64,000 nucleotides of DNA from an uncultured Prevotellaceae bacterium (GTDB taxonomy: Bacteria; Bacteroidota; Bacteroidia; Bacteroidales; Bacteroidaceae). Below the pieces are notes generated by a model. That model did not search any database, was not told the origin of the DNA, and saw only the letters and a program-made list of their open reading frames with translations. Position numbers and translations under genes: made by a program. The stretch spans positions 1-64,000 of the forward strand of contig CADCHG010000007.1 in the NCBI GenBank assembly GCA_902801155.1, in the 5' to 3' direction. Shown one piece after another: positions 54,194-62,076 of the stretch; position 1 is the stretch's first letter; each line of letters begins with the position of its first letter.

Positions 54194-55144
54194 TTACAGC
54201 ATACATCCATAGTGGTCAACGATGCCGAGAAGATGTTTCTGCTTGTCGGCTACAAGTACGCTGTGAACCTTGTATTTCTGCATTACTGCCTGAATGGCGG
54301 TAATCTTTGTCGTTGGAAGCACAATCTTCGGTGAGGTGGTCATGATATCACTAACCTTATGGTTGAAGAACTGCTCTTGCCAGCGCTCGGTAGCACGTCG
54401 CAAATCACCATCGGTGATGAGGCCGATGATACGTCCTTCTTCGTCGAGTGATACGCCCATTCCCAGTTTTCCTCGGCTCACCTCTATGATAGCCTCGCCA
54501 AGTCGCATATCGGCAGGAATGACAGGGAGGTTCTCCTTGAACATCACATCCTCGGCTGTGGTTAGCAGTCGCTTGCCAAGTGAACCGCCAGGATGGAAAA
54601 GAGCAAAGTCGTTTGGCTTGAAATTGCGCATGTGGACAAGAGCACAAGCCAGGGCATCGCCCATAACCATTGTTGTGGTGGTTGAAGATGTAGGGGCAAG
54701 GTTCAAGGGGTCTGCCTCATGGTCAACGGCTATGTTTAGGTGGCAGATAGAGTATTGTGCAAGGAGAGAGTCAGGATTTCCAGTAATGCCTATGATAGGC
54801 ACCTTACGCTCTATGAGAAGTGGGATGAAACGAAGAAGCTCGTCGGTGAAGCCGGAATAGGATATGGCCATCACGATATCGTCCTTGTCAATCATTCCGA
54901 GGTCGCCGTGATAGGCGTCAAGCGGATTGAGAAAAAAGGATGGGGTGCCAAGAGAAGCGAGTGTGGAGGCAATTTTCTCTCCCACATGACCGCTCTTGCC
55001 AACTCCTGTAACGATGAGCTTTCCCTTACAATTATATATCATTTCCACAGCTTTCTGAAAGTTGTCGTCGAGCAATGGAATGAGGTTCAGTATGGCTTGC
55101 GCCTCATCTCGGAAGCATTTTATAGCATAGTCCTTTATTTCCAT
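54194..55144 (-). CDS. kdsD: D-arabinose-5-phosphate isomerase (KdsD/KpsF)
   Basis: KdsD/KpsF interconverts ribulose-5-phosphate and arabinose-5-phosphate for Kdo of lipopolysaccharide. The 316-residue product from ATG 55144 (MEIKDYAIKCFRDEAQAILN) has the SIS domain GKLIVTGVGKSGHVGEKIASTLASLGTPSFFL and SYSGFTDELL, then two CBS domains from about residue 200 (MFKENLPVIPADMRLGEAI, VSDIMTTSPKIV). A start 51 bases upstream would lie inside the promoter and is rejected. It may supply precursors to the envelope cluster. Confidence 0.95.
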   Translation of the reverse strand: MEIKDYAIKCFRDEAQAILNLIPLLDDNFQKAVEMIYNCKGKLIVTGVGKSGHVGEKIASTLASLGTPSFFLNPLDAYHGDLGMIDKDDIVMAISYSGFTDELLRFIPLLIERKVPIIGITGNPDSLLAQYSICHLNIAVDHEADPLNLAPTSSTTTTMVMGDALACALVHMRNFKPNDFALFHPGGSLGKRLLTTAEDVMFKENLPVIPADMRLGEAIIEVSRGKLGMGVSLDEEGRIIGLITDGDLRRATERWQEQFFNHKVSDIMTTSPKIVLPTTKITAIQAVMQKYKVHSVLVADKQKHLLGIVDHYGCML

Positions 55145-55192
55145 ATCAGATGATGTGAACCAACGTGTGTTGCTGGCTGTATTTATCACGTG

Positions 55193-55223
55193 CAAAGGTA
55201 CAAAGAATTATCGGAATGACCAA
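55193..55223 (-). promoter_or_regulatory. kdsD promoter
   Basis: On the minus strand TTG (55223-55221), 20 bases, TACCTTTG (55200-55193). The ATG at 55144 follows about 45 bases after the expected start of transcription. Confidence 0.7.
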
Positions 55224-55324
55224 ATTTTCACAGTCTTATATCTGGCAATCCTACCTAAACAGACAATAAATACAGAATTTTCGAACTCTCCAGGTGTCGT
55301 TTTAATATAGGTAATGTTCCTCTG

Positions 55325-55413
55325 TTGTTTGTCCGTAGATACTCCATCGTTACTCCATCGTTACTCCATCGATGGTCCATCGAAACTATGGAGTATGTAT
55401 GGAGTATCTCGGG
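55325..55413. repeat. Intergenic array with 11-base period, locus 5
   Basis: ACTCCATCGTT occurs twice in tandem, followed by ACTCCATCGAT and GGTCCATCGAA, then complementary TATGGAGTATG units on the right. It lies in the 480-base gap between kdsD and the M23 peptidase gene, which otherwise is A/T-rich with the two divergent promoters. Confidence 0.7.
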
Positions 55414-55588
55414 AAGTGATACTGTGGAACAAGAATGGAATTTCTTCTCTTTTTTCGTGTGCTTTGTGTTTGAAAAAGTAATGCGATATCAATGTGTTAT
55501 CTGTGGCAATTAACGTGAGTTTGATGAATTTTGATAATTTTTGTCATCACTAATTTATGATGAATATCGTTAATCTTCTATAATCGCT

Positions 55589-55619
55589 TTGTTATTACGG
55601 CATTTTTTTCGTACCTTTG
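55589..55619 (+). promoter_or_regulatory. Promoter of the M23 peptidase gene, probably leaderless
   Basis: TTG at 55589-55591, 20 bases, TACCTTTG at 55612-55619. The ATG starts at 55625, five bases after the box, so the mRNA would have no leader. Confidence 0.7.
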
Positions 55620-55624
55620 CAGTC

Positions 55625-56746
55625 ATGAGCCTGAATCGAAAATTTCAAACAGCTATATTCGTATGTATCTCGATACTATGTCTGACAAGCTTTGCTGTGG
55701 ATGATTTCACTAATGTGGAGCAGCATCAGATAAGTGTTGAGACTCCTGGACTTTTCTCTCATTCCAATGCCTTCTTGGTGGATTTTGCCCAGTTTGCCAA
55801 GGATGAATATTCTTTCCCTCTTCCTGTGGGAAAGATAACAAATGTGACCTCTTCTGATATTACTATAGAGTCGAGCAAAGGAGATGCCGTGAAGGCTATG
55901 TTTGGCGGTATGGTGAGACTCTCGCGACATATTCATGATATGGGCAATGTGATTGTGGTTCGCCATGACAATGGTCTTGAGACAGTATATGGACATAATG
56001 CGCAGAACCTCGTAAAGGTCGGACAGCGTGTTAAGGCTGGTCAAACTATCGCTATTATAGGCGAAGAGGGAGGTCGTGGAAGTCTGTTGTTCAGCATAAT
56101 GGTGAATGGTTGCAAGATTAATCCTGAAATCATTCTCGATTTGGAAGCACATGCACTTCATCGTCAGGTGGCTACCTTTACCAAGGCTGGTAAGACAGTT
56201 AATGTGACTACAACACGCAAGGAGCATAAGAAGAAGGAACCAGAGGGTATGAGTATGGATACTAATGATCCTTTCGGTGACAAGTCGGTTTATCGCCTTG
56301 ACCTTACTGCCATTAGTTCTTGGCATTATCCTCTGCAGGATTCTCATGTAATAAGCGGCTATGGTGGTAGAAGACGTCATTCAGGTGTGGATATAAAGAA
56401 TGCTCCGAATAGGGAAGTTTATGCCGCATTTGACGGACTTGTGGTGCAGTCGGGAGTGTTCTCTGGCTACGGCAAATGCATTACTGTGCGTCATCCTAAC
56501 GGACTTGAAACCCGCTATTCGCACAACAATAAGAACTATGTGAATGTTGGTGACAAGGTGAAAGCGGGCGATGTGATAGGTACAACTGGCCGTACGGGAC
56601 GTGCCACTACCGAGCATCTGCATTTTGAAACCCGCATAGCCGGTCGTGCTTTTGACCCGGCATTTATTTTTGACCATGTGAACCATTGCCTGCAAAAATG
56701 TGTACTGCAATTTAAGAAGAATGGTAGCGTGAAGAGATTGAAATAG
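55625..56746 (+). CDS. Secreted M23 peptidase with two LytM domains
   Basis: The 373-residue product has a signal sequence (MSLNRKFQTAIFVCISILCLTSFA). The first LytM domain (about 60-165) keeps the fold (GNVIVVRHDNGLETVYGHN) but lacks the zinc ligands: the family HLHFE is replaced by SLLFS. The second (about 235-345) has HSGVDIKN near residue 252, ETRYSHNNK and TEHLHFETR near 331, so it is a likely active endopeptidase cutting peptidoglycan crosslinks. The two are separated by a Lys-rich linker. An ATG upstream of 55625 is excluded by the promoter. The gene ends in a short hairpin. Confidence 0.93.
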   Translation: MSLNRKFQTAIFVCISILCLTSFAVDDFTNVEQHQISVETPGLFSHSNAFLVDFAQFAKDEYSFPLPVGKITNVTSSDITIESSKGDAVKAMFGGMVRLSRHIHDMGNVIVVRHDNGLETVYGHNAQNLVKVGQRVKAGQTIAIIGEEGGRGSLLFSIMVNGCKINPEIILDLEAHALHRQVATFTKAGKTVNVTTTRKEHKKKEPEGMSMDTNDPFGDKSVYRLDLTAISSWHYPLQDSHVISGYGGRRRHSGVDIKNAPNREVYAAFDGLVVQSGVFSGYGKCITVRHPNGLETRYSHNNKNYVNVGDKVKAGDVIGTTGRTGRATTEHLHFETRIAGRAFDPAFIFDHVNHCLQKCVLQFKKNGSVKRLK

Positions 56747-56761
56747 GGAAATCCCTATTCT
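56744..56761 (+). terminator. Short hairpin at the end of the M23 gene
   Basis: AATAGGGA pairs with TCCCTATT and includes the stop codon. There is no immediate U-run, so its role as terminator is uncertain. Confidence 0.35.
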
Positions 56762-56801
56762 ACTTTCGGGATTCTGGCTTTTTCGTATCAGCGAAATTGT
56801 G

Positions 56802-56809
56802 TAATTTTG
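56802..56809 (+). promoter_or_regulatory. Promoter -7 box of the glycine-zipper lipoprotein gene
   Basis: TAATTTTG fits TAnnTTTG. The -33 region is poor (TTTC at the expected place). The box overlaps an ATG at 56807 and thus supports the start at 56843. Confidence 0.5.
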
Positions 56810-56842
56810 CCATCGAAAAAAAGGTATGTAATTTTCAAGTAT

Positions 56843-57622
56843 ATGAGAAAGTCAATCATTATAGGTGCTTGTAGCGTATTGTTGCTGAGCTCTTGTGGTT
56901 CAACTGCAGGAGAAGGTGCTTTCAACGGTGCTATGCTTGGCGGATGGTTTGGTTCTGCCATTGGCGGTATCATTGGTGGTCATTATGGTCACGACGTCGG
57001 TACGGTGGTTGGTATGGCTACAGGTGCTGTCATCGGTGCTCAGAATGGTGCAGAAGAGGAGGAACGACGCATTGAAGCTTACGAGGAGGCTCGTCGTGAG
57101 CGCGCGGAACGCCGTCGTGAGCGTATAGCGCGACATCGTGGACAGAGGCATCGTGAACATATCGATCGTGACACTCAAGAGAATTATGACAGCGGCTTTG
57201 ACTCTACGAATTCTGGTGATGACCGTATTGAGTTTGAGTCAAGTGTGGCAGAATCCAGTTCAACGGTCTTCGAATTGAAGAATGTGCGTTTTACCGATGC
57301 TAATGGTGATGGAATATTACAGCGTTCAGAAGTCGGAAAAGTCTCTTTCGAGATAAAGAACATAACCTCTCAGATGCAGTATGACGTGATTCCTGCAGTT
57401 GTGGAATGTACAGGCAACAGCCATATTCTTGTATCTCCTTCCGCTCATATAGAGAACATTCTTCCCGGTCAAACTCTCCGCTATACGGCTATGGTGGTGG
57501 CTGACGGAAGTCTAAAGGACGGCAACGTGAGTTTCGAGGTTTCCGTGTCTCTCAACGGCAGAACGCAAGGCGAACCTTTGGCTATTGAGGTCGTAACGAG
57601 TAAGACGAAGATTCAGAAGTAA
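56843..57622 (+). CDS. Glycine-zipper lipoprotein
   Basis: The 259-residue product starts MRKSIIIGACSVLLLSSCGSTAG with lipobox LLSSC. A glycine zipper follows (about 25-65: GGWFGSAIGGIIGGHYGHDVGTVVG with GxxxG steps), then an Arg/Glu-rich region. Residues about 150-259 form a beta domain (FELKNVRFTDANGDGILQRSEVGKVSFEIKNITS) with a DxNxDG calcium-type loop. It resembles YMGG/Rcc01698-like zipper proteins of unknown role. An in-frame ATG at 56807 is within the promoter and is not used. Confidence 0.85.
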   Translation: MRKSIIIGACSVLLLSSCGSTAGEGAFNGAMLGGWFGSAIGGIIGGHYGHDVGTVVGMATGAVIGAQNGAEEEERRIEAYEEARRERAERRRERIARHRGQRHREHIDRDTQENYDSGFDSTNSGDDRIEFESSVAESSSTVFELKNVRFTDANGDGILQRSEVGKVSFEIKNITSQMQYDVIPAVVECTGNSHILVSPSAHIENILPGQTLRYTAMVVADGSLKDGNVSFEVSVSLNGRTQGEPLAIEVVTSKTKIQK

Positions 57623-57639
57623 AAAACTGTAAAAACATA

Positions 57640-57669
57640 TTGCATTCTGATTATTTTTTGTTACCTTTG
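57640..57669 (+). promoter_or_regulatory. Promoter ahead of the structured leader RNA, copy 2
   Basis: TTG at 57640-57642, 19 bases, TACCTTTG at 57662-57669. Transcription should begin near 57674. The promoter and RNA are arranged as in the MATE gene. Confidence 0.75.
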
Positions 57670-57673
57670 CACT

Positions 57674-57842
57674 CAGAAATCTGAGACGTGTGCCAGCCTT
57701 TAGGGCTGACTCGCACTATTTCTTTCGCGCGAGGTGCTTTGCACGTTGCACTCAGAAATAAGCAAACGTAAACAACCAATAATCTCAAGGAAAATGCAGA
57801 AAGAAGATTCCTCCTTGAAATACAAGGGGGGATTCTTTTTTT
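57674..57842 (+). ncRNA. Structured leader or small RNA with terminator, copy 2
   Basis: The predicted RNA opens with hairpin CUCAGA-AA-UCUGAG. It has the same GUGUGC-CAGCC...GGCUG-AC-CGCAC, UUCGCGCGA and GUGC-UUU-GCAC series as the MATE leader, then ends in a terminator (57803-57842). The direct repeat TTGCACTCAGAAAT appears at the start (57667) and at about 57747. It may be an attenuator for the 991-residue protein gene 130 bases downstream, or an independent small RNA. It matches no riboswitch class I know. Confidence 0.5.
57803..57842 (+). terminator. Terminator or attenuator hairpin in the leader RNA
   Basis: About twelve pairs between ATTCCTCCTTG and CAAGGGGGGAT, some G-U, with a five-base loop, followed by seven U. 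It lies upstream of the 991-residue gene with no other promoter recognised between. Confidence 0.8.
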
Positions 57843-57892
57843 CAGTCTAAAAAAACAAAAGAACCAAAAGATTTCCTTGAAGGTTTTTGGAA

Positions 57893-57962
57893 CACCATTA
57901 TCCCCGCAATGCCCTCTGCGGAAAATACTATAAAGAATTCCCCTTTGTGGGGATAGGGGGCT
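57893..57962. repeat. GC-rich hairpins upstream of the 991-residue gene
   Basis: CCCCGCAATGCCCTCTGCGG and CCCCTTTGTGGGGATAGGGGG form short hairpins between the leader terminator and the ATG. They resemble the element at 16200-16343 in base choice but not enough to call it a copy. Confidence 0.35.
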
Positions 57963-57968
57963 TTCTAT

Positions 57969-60944
57969 ATGAATTCTACTCCACTACGTGACGTCACGTT
58001 TCTCAATCTGATGAACAAGCGCATCTACAGGGTGCTTATCATCGCTAATCCATACGATGCTTTCATGCTCGAAGATGACGGTCGTATAGATGAGAAACTG
58101 TTCAATGAATATACCGAACTTGGCCTTCGATACCCTCCTACGTTTACTCAGGTAAGTACTACGGAGGAGGCTCGTGCCGTACTTACTTCCGTTGACGTTA
58201 ACCTCGTCATCTGTATGCCGGGTAATCTGGACAATGGCGCTTTCGATGTGGCCCGTGCGGTGAAGGCCGACTTCCCTCATCTGCCTTGTGTGGTTCTCAC
58301 TCCGTTCAGTCATGGTATCACGCGAAGAATGCAGAACGAGGACCTTTCAATGTTCGATTACGTGTTCTGTTGGCTTGGCAACACCAACCTCATCCTCTCT
58401 ATCATCAAGATCATAGAGGACAGCATGAACCTTGAGCACGATGTAAACGAGGGCGTTCAGGTCATTCTTTTTGTTGAGGATAGCATTCGTTTCTATTCAT
58501 CCCTACTTCCGCATCTCTACAACTTCATTCTCATGCAGAGCCAGCGTTTCGCAACCGAGGCCCTCAATCCTCATGCCGCTGCCCTTCGTATGCGAGGAAG
58601 ACCGAAGGTGGTTTTGGCTCGTAACTATACTGAGGCTGTGGAGATATATGACAAGTACAAGGAGAATATGCTTGGCGTGATTTCCGACTGCCGTTTCCCT
58701 ATCACCGGCTATACGCAGCTTAATGGTGAGAGTGAGAAGGTGGCAGATGCCGGATTTAAGTTGCTCGACTATATCCGCAGTCAGGACGAATATGTACCTC
58801 TTATTATGGAGAGTGCTGAGCCTGAGAATGAGGCTATTTCAAGGGAGAAAGGCTATATGTTCATCGACAAGAACTCGAAGAAGATAAGCGTGGATTTGCG
58901 TAAGGCAATGGAGGAGCACATGGGATTCGGTGATTTCCTTTTCCGTGACCCGAAGACGCATGAGGTTGTCCAGCGTGTGCGCTCGTTGAAGGAATTGCAG
59001 GATCATGTGTTCAGCATCCCTCGTGAATCTATGCTCTATCACGTTTCGCGAAATCATGTATCTCGCTGGCTCTCTGCGCGTGCCATATTCCCGGTTTCTG
59101 CTTTCCTAAAGCATATCACGTGGCATAAGTTGCAGGATGTGGATGCTCATCGTCAGATTATTTTCGATGCAATTGTGCAGTATCGTCACATGAAGAATAT
59201 AGGTACGGTGGCAGTATTCGATAGGTTGAAGTTCGACTCATATAGCCACTTTGCCCGTATAGGCGAAGGCTCTCTCGGAGGTAAAGGGCGTGGTCTCGCT
59301 TTTCTTGACAACGTGATAAAGAGCAAGGTGGAGTTCGACAAGTTTGAAGGTGTTAAGGTGTCAATTCCGATGACCGTGGTGCTTTGTACCGACATCTTCG
59401 ACAGGTTCATGGAAGAGAACGACCTTTATCCTATTGCGCTTAGCGATGCCTCTGACGAGGAGATTCTTGAGGCATTCTTGAAGGCTCAGTTCCCAGATGA
59501 TATGCGTCGCGACTGTGAGACGTTCATACGTGCCACCAAGCGTCCGTTAGCCATCCGTTCATCTTCGCTTCTTGAGGATAGCCACTATCAGCCGTTTGCA
59601 GGTGTCTATTCCACATATATGATACCTTATATCGAGGACCATGAGGTGATGCTCAGTATGCTTGCGAAGGCAATCAAAAGCGTGTATGCCTCTGTCTATT
59701 ACAAGGATTCCAAGGCATATATGACTGCCACCTCTAATGTTATCGACCAGGAGAAAATGGCTGTGGTACTTCAGGAGGTCGTGGGTATGCCTCACAATTG
59801 TAATGGCGAGACGCTCTACTATCCTAACATGTCGGGGGTGCTTCGTTCGCTCAACTATTACCCTATTGGCGATGAGACTTCCGAAGAAGGCATAGCATCG
59901 TTGGCTATGGGCTTGGGCAAGTATATCGTTGATGGTGGCAGAACCCTTCGTGTGTGCCCTTATCATCCTCGTCAGGTGTTGCAGATGAGTGAGATGGAGA
60001 TTGCCCTAAAGGAGACTCAGACAATCTTCTATGCCCTTGACATGAGTGAAGGCGACGAGGATTTTAAGGTGGATGACGGTTTTAATATCAAGCGCGTGAG
60101 GATTAAGGATGCCGACTATAACGACGGCTCTATGCGACATATCGTTTCAACCTTCGACCCATACGACAATGTCATTCGCGACGGTCAGTATGACGAGGGC
60201 AGGAAGCTCATATCCTTTGCTGGAGTACTCCAGAATGATGCTGCCCCTATTCCTGAACTTATGCAGATGGCTATGAAGTTCGGCTCTGAGGCTATGCGTC
60301 GTCCGGTGGAGATTGAGTTTGCTGCCAATATCAAAGGCGACAAGACGGTGGAATTCTATCTCCTTCAGATTCGTCCGATAGTGGATTCAAAGCAGGAACT
60401 CAACGAAGACCTTACGAATTATTCTGACGATGAGTGCCTTATCCGCACTTCAAGTTCGCTCGGTCATGGTGTTTCGGAGGATGTGGTGGATGTTGTCTAT
60501 GTCAAGACCGACGAGAACTTCACAGCTTCAAACAATCCTTACGTGGCTGATGATATCGAGCGTATAAACTGTGGTTTCCTTGCCCGTGGTGAGAACTATA
60601 TCCTTGCAGGGCCGGGGCGATGGGGGTCAAGTGACTATTGGCTCGGCGTGCCTGTGAAGTGGCCGCATATCAGCGCTGCAAAGCTGATTGTGGAGGTCGG
60701 CCTTGACAACTATCGTGTGGATCCTTCGCAGGGAACTCATTTCTTCCAGAACCTAACCTCGCTCGGTGTAGGCTATTTCACTATCAACCCCTATCGTGGT
60801 GAGGGTATTTTCCGCAAGGAGATACTAGACGCTATGCCAGCGGTGGAGGAGACGAAGTTTGTGCGTCATGTACGGTTCCCCAAGCCTCTCAAGATTATGA
60901 TGGACGGCATGAAGCAGCTTGGCGTGGTCCTTCTTGCTGAGTAG
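57969..60944 (+). CDS. PEP-synthase-type ATP-binding protein with receiver-like N-terminal domains
   Basis: This 991-residue soluble protein has two receiver-like regions: YRVLIIANPYDAFMLEDD...LVICMPGNLD...PCVVLTPFSHG (about 18-120), and VQVILFVEDSIRFYSSLLPHLYNF...LGVISDCRFP (about 160-245). From about residue 430 it has the pyruvate phosphate dikinase/PEP-synthase ATP-binding domain (GEGSLGGKGRGLAFLDNVI, RPLAIRSSSLLEDSHYQPFAGVYSTYM, and FYLLQIRPIVD). The phospho-histidine swivel and the PEP/pyruvate TIM-barrel domains of PpsA and PpdK are absent. A role as sensor-controlled kinase or phosphotransferase is inferred. It follows the structured leader RNA. Confidence 0.87.
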   Translation: MNSTPLRDVTFLNLMNKRIYRVLIIANPYDAFMLEDDGRIDEKLFNEYTELGLRYPPTFTQVSTTEEARAVLTSVDVNLVICMPGNLDNGAFDVARAVKADFPHLPCVVLTPFSHGITRRMQNEDLSMFDYVFCWLGNTNLILSIIKIIEDSMNLEHDVNEGVQVILFVEDSIRFYSSLLPHLYNFILMQSQRFATEALNPHAAALRMRGRPKVVLARNYTEAVEIYDKYKENMLGVISDCRFPITGYTQLNGESEKVADAGFKLLDYIRSQDEYVPLIMESAEPENEAISREKGYMFIDKNSKKISVDLRKAMEEHMGFGDFLFRDPKTHEVVQRVRSLKELQDHVFSIPRESMLYHVSRNHVSRWLSARAIFPVSAFLKHITWHKLQDVDAHRQIIFDAIVQYRHMKNIGTVAVFDRLKFDSYSHFARIGEGSLGGKGRGLAFLDNVIKSKVEFDKFEGVKVSIPMTVVLCTDIFDRFMEENDLYPIALSDASDEEILEAFLKAQFPDDMRRDCETFIRATKRPLAIRSSSLLEDSHYQPFAGVYSTYMIPYIEDHEVMLSMLAKAIKSVYASVYYKDSKAYMTATSNVIDQEKMAVVLQEVVGMPHNCNGETLYYPNMSGVLRSLNYYPIGDETSEEGIASLAMGLGKYIVDGGRTLRVCPYHPRQVLQMSEMEIALKETQTIFYALDMSEGDEDFKVDDGFNIKRVRIKDADYNDGSMRHIVSTFDPYDNVIRDGQYDEGRKLISFAGVLQNDAAPIPELMQMAMKFGSEAMRRPVEIEFAANIKGDKTVEFYLLQIRPIVDSKQELNEDLTNYSDDECLIRTSSSLGHGVSEDVVDVVYVKTDENFTASNNPYVADDIERINCGFLARGENYILAGPGRWGSSDYWLGVPVKWPHISAAKLIVEVGLDNYRVDPSQGTHFFQNLTSLGVGYFTINPYRGEGIFRKEILDAMPAVEETKFVRHVRFPKPLKIMMDGMKQLGVVLLAE

Positions 60945-61000
60945 TTCCTTATGCATTCCATGAATTTCCCTTCATTCGCCCTTTCCGGATAGGGCTTATG

Positions 61001-61043
61001 GAACGGACTCACAACGGATTCATAACGGTATTACAACGGAGGT
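61001..61043. repeat. Intergenic array with 11-base period, locus 6
   Basis: GAACGGACTCA, CAACGGATTCA, TAACGGTATTA and CAACGGAGGTA follow in tandem. Same unit as loci 1 and 4. Confidence 0.65.
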
Positions 61044-61208
61044 AGAGGGGGAGTGGTTAGAGTGCGAACCGCCAACACCTATCACCCAATTCCCGAGTGC
61101 AAAGTTACTAAGAGATTCCCATAGTACCAAAATCTTGTGTGAAGAAATGCTGATTTTAGCGTATTTTTAAAGGAAAGCCCTGATGGTCAATGGGTTGAAG
61201 AAAATATT

Positions 61209-61435
61209 CTTATGAATGACAGGGAAAACGTAACACTTGTAACATATGTATCATGTTTTTTACACACACACTATGAGTTACGTTCTTGTTATCTGTCGTA
61301 TGTTCAAAATTATATATAATATTATATAATATAATATTATATATAATTTTGGGTATTGAAGAAGAGGAAATGCAGGTTGTAAGGGGGTGTGTGAAAAAAA
61401 TATGTTACAAGTGATACAAATGTTACGCTTTGGGT
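61209..61435. repeat. Long inverted repeat with a 45-base perfect A/T palindrome
   Basis: The centre (61306-61350) has 22-base arms of alternating A/T blocks around a single middle base and is a perfect palindrome. Outside it, CGTAACACTTGTAACATATG...ACACACAC on the left is matched imperfectly in inverse by GTGTGTGAA...ATGTTACAAGTGATACAAATGTTACG on the right. It lies between two converging-to-none genes and could be a structural landmark, an origin-like site or an insertion remnant. Confidence 0.7.
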
Positions 61436-61698
61436 AGAACCGTTGTCATGATTTTAATGACGCCACGCACTGTGAATAATTATGTAACAGCCTCGAAAAG
61501 AGGTTGTTGCGCGGAGACTGATTGCCGTCTTTACGTCGGCTGAAATTTCAGCCCTCGTACTTTTTACCTTGGTGTTAAGGTCACTTAATATCTTGATGTC
61601 GGCGCAATTTTGCGCCCACATATTCTCTCGTGCCGGCACGATGTGTTCACGGAATTATAAAAATATTCTTACATAACAGAAAAATCCAGAAAAATATT

Positions 61699-61728
61699 TT
61701 GAACCGCAACGGAAAAATCGTAACTTTG
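61699..61728 (+). promoter_or_regulatory. Promoter ahead of the gene remnant
   Basis: TTG at 61699-61701, 19 bases, TAACTTTG at 61721-61728; a full match to the Bacteroidota pattern. No intact reading frame with a start codon follows. Confidence 0.7.
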
Positions 61729-61770
61729 CACTCGTAAAATTTAAATAAAAACGGTTACCAATTTTTCTAA

Positions 61771-62019
61771 AACTCCACAGAAAATAGATGCGACTGTGTT
61801 GGTGTATATGGTACTTTTCTTGTACTTCCTGGTTGCAAGGCTGCATACGAGGCTGCAGATGTCTGGAAGAAATTCACGATTGTAGAGGATGCAGTAACAG
61901 CTGGTATTGCTGAAATAGAGACAAAGGACAGAGAGAAGACTGGAAAGTTCCTTGAAAACGGCAAGATTGTGATTGTAAAGAACGGCAGGAAATACAATAT
62001 CAATAGTCAGGCTGAATAG
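61771..62019 (+). pseudogene. Start-less coding remnant or frame-shifted small gene
   Basis: Frame 61771-62019 is open for 82 codons and reads as a plausible protein, with AAYEAADVWKKFTIVEDAV, TAGIAEIETKDREKTGKFLE and ending NGKIVIVKNGRKYNINSQAE. No ATG, GTG or TTG exists in it, and a stop lies directly upstream (61768). A promoter (61699-61728) and terminator (62077-62113) frame it. Either the 5' part has been disrupted, or translation begins unusually or in another frame. The C-terminal NGxKYNxxxQ ending recalls short Bacteroidales proteins. Function unknown. Confidence 0.5.
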
Positions 62020-62076
62020 AATGATGTGTTAAACACACGTCATCATCTTGTATAGATGAGGTTGCTCATGAACAAT

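Larger units (their letters stand above)
60945..61720. other. Gene-free gap of about 775 bases
   Basis: No convincing gene is present. The stretch holds the sixth 11-base array (61001-61043), a long inverted repeat with an A/T palindrome at its centre (61209-61435), and a run of short hairpins at 61440-61645 such as CCTCGAAAAGAGG and GGCGCAATTTTGCGCC. The latter could be remains of a structured RNA or repeat; I cannot assign it. Confidence 0.55.

Noticed and set aside
57794..57850. Possible 18-codon leader peptide (MQKEDSSLKYKGG...) inside the leader RNA
   Set aside because: It coincides exactly with the terminator stem and lacks a ribosome site or repeated codons of one amino acid; better explained as hairpin sequence.
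1454..61639. tRNA or rRNA genes
   Set aside because: I looked for the T-loop GGTTCGAATC pattern and long rRNA motifs and saw none in the gaps; a covariance search would settle it.
61454..61639. 61-codon minus-strand frame in the hairpin-rich gap
   Set aside because: The frame runs across several short inverted repeats, has no promoter or family likeness, and is more likely repeat DNA.
61767..62003. Minus-strand 78-codon frame opposite the gene remnant
   Set aside because: Promoter and terminator both point to plus-strand transcription, and the minus frame has no promoter, family likeness or terminator.
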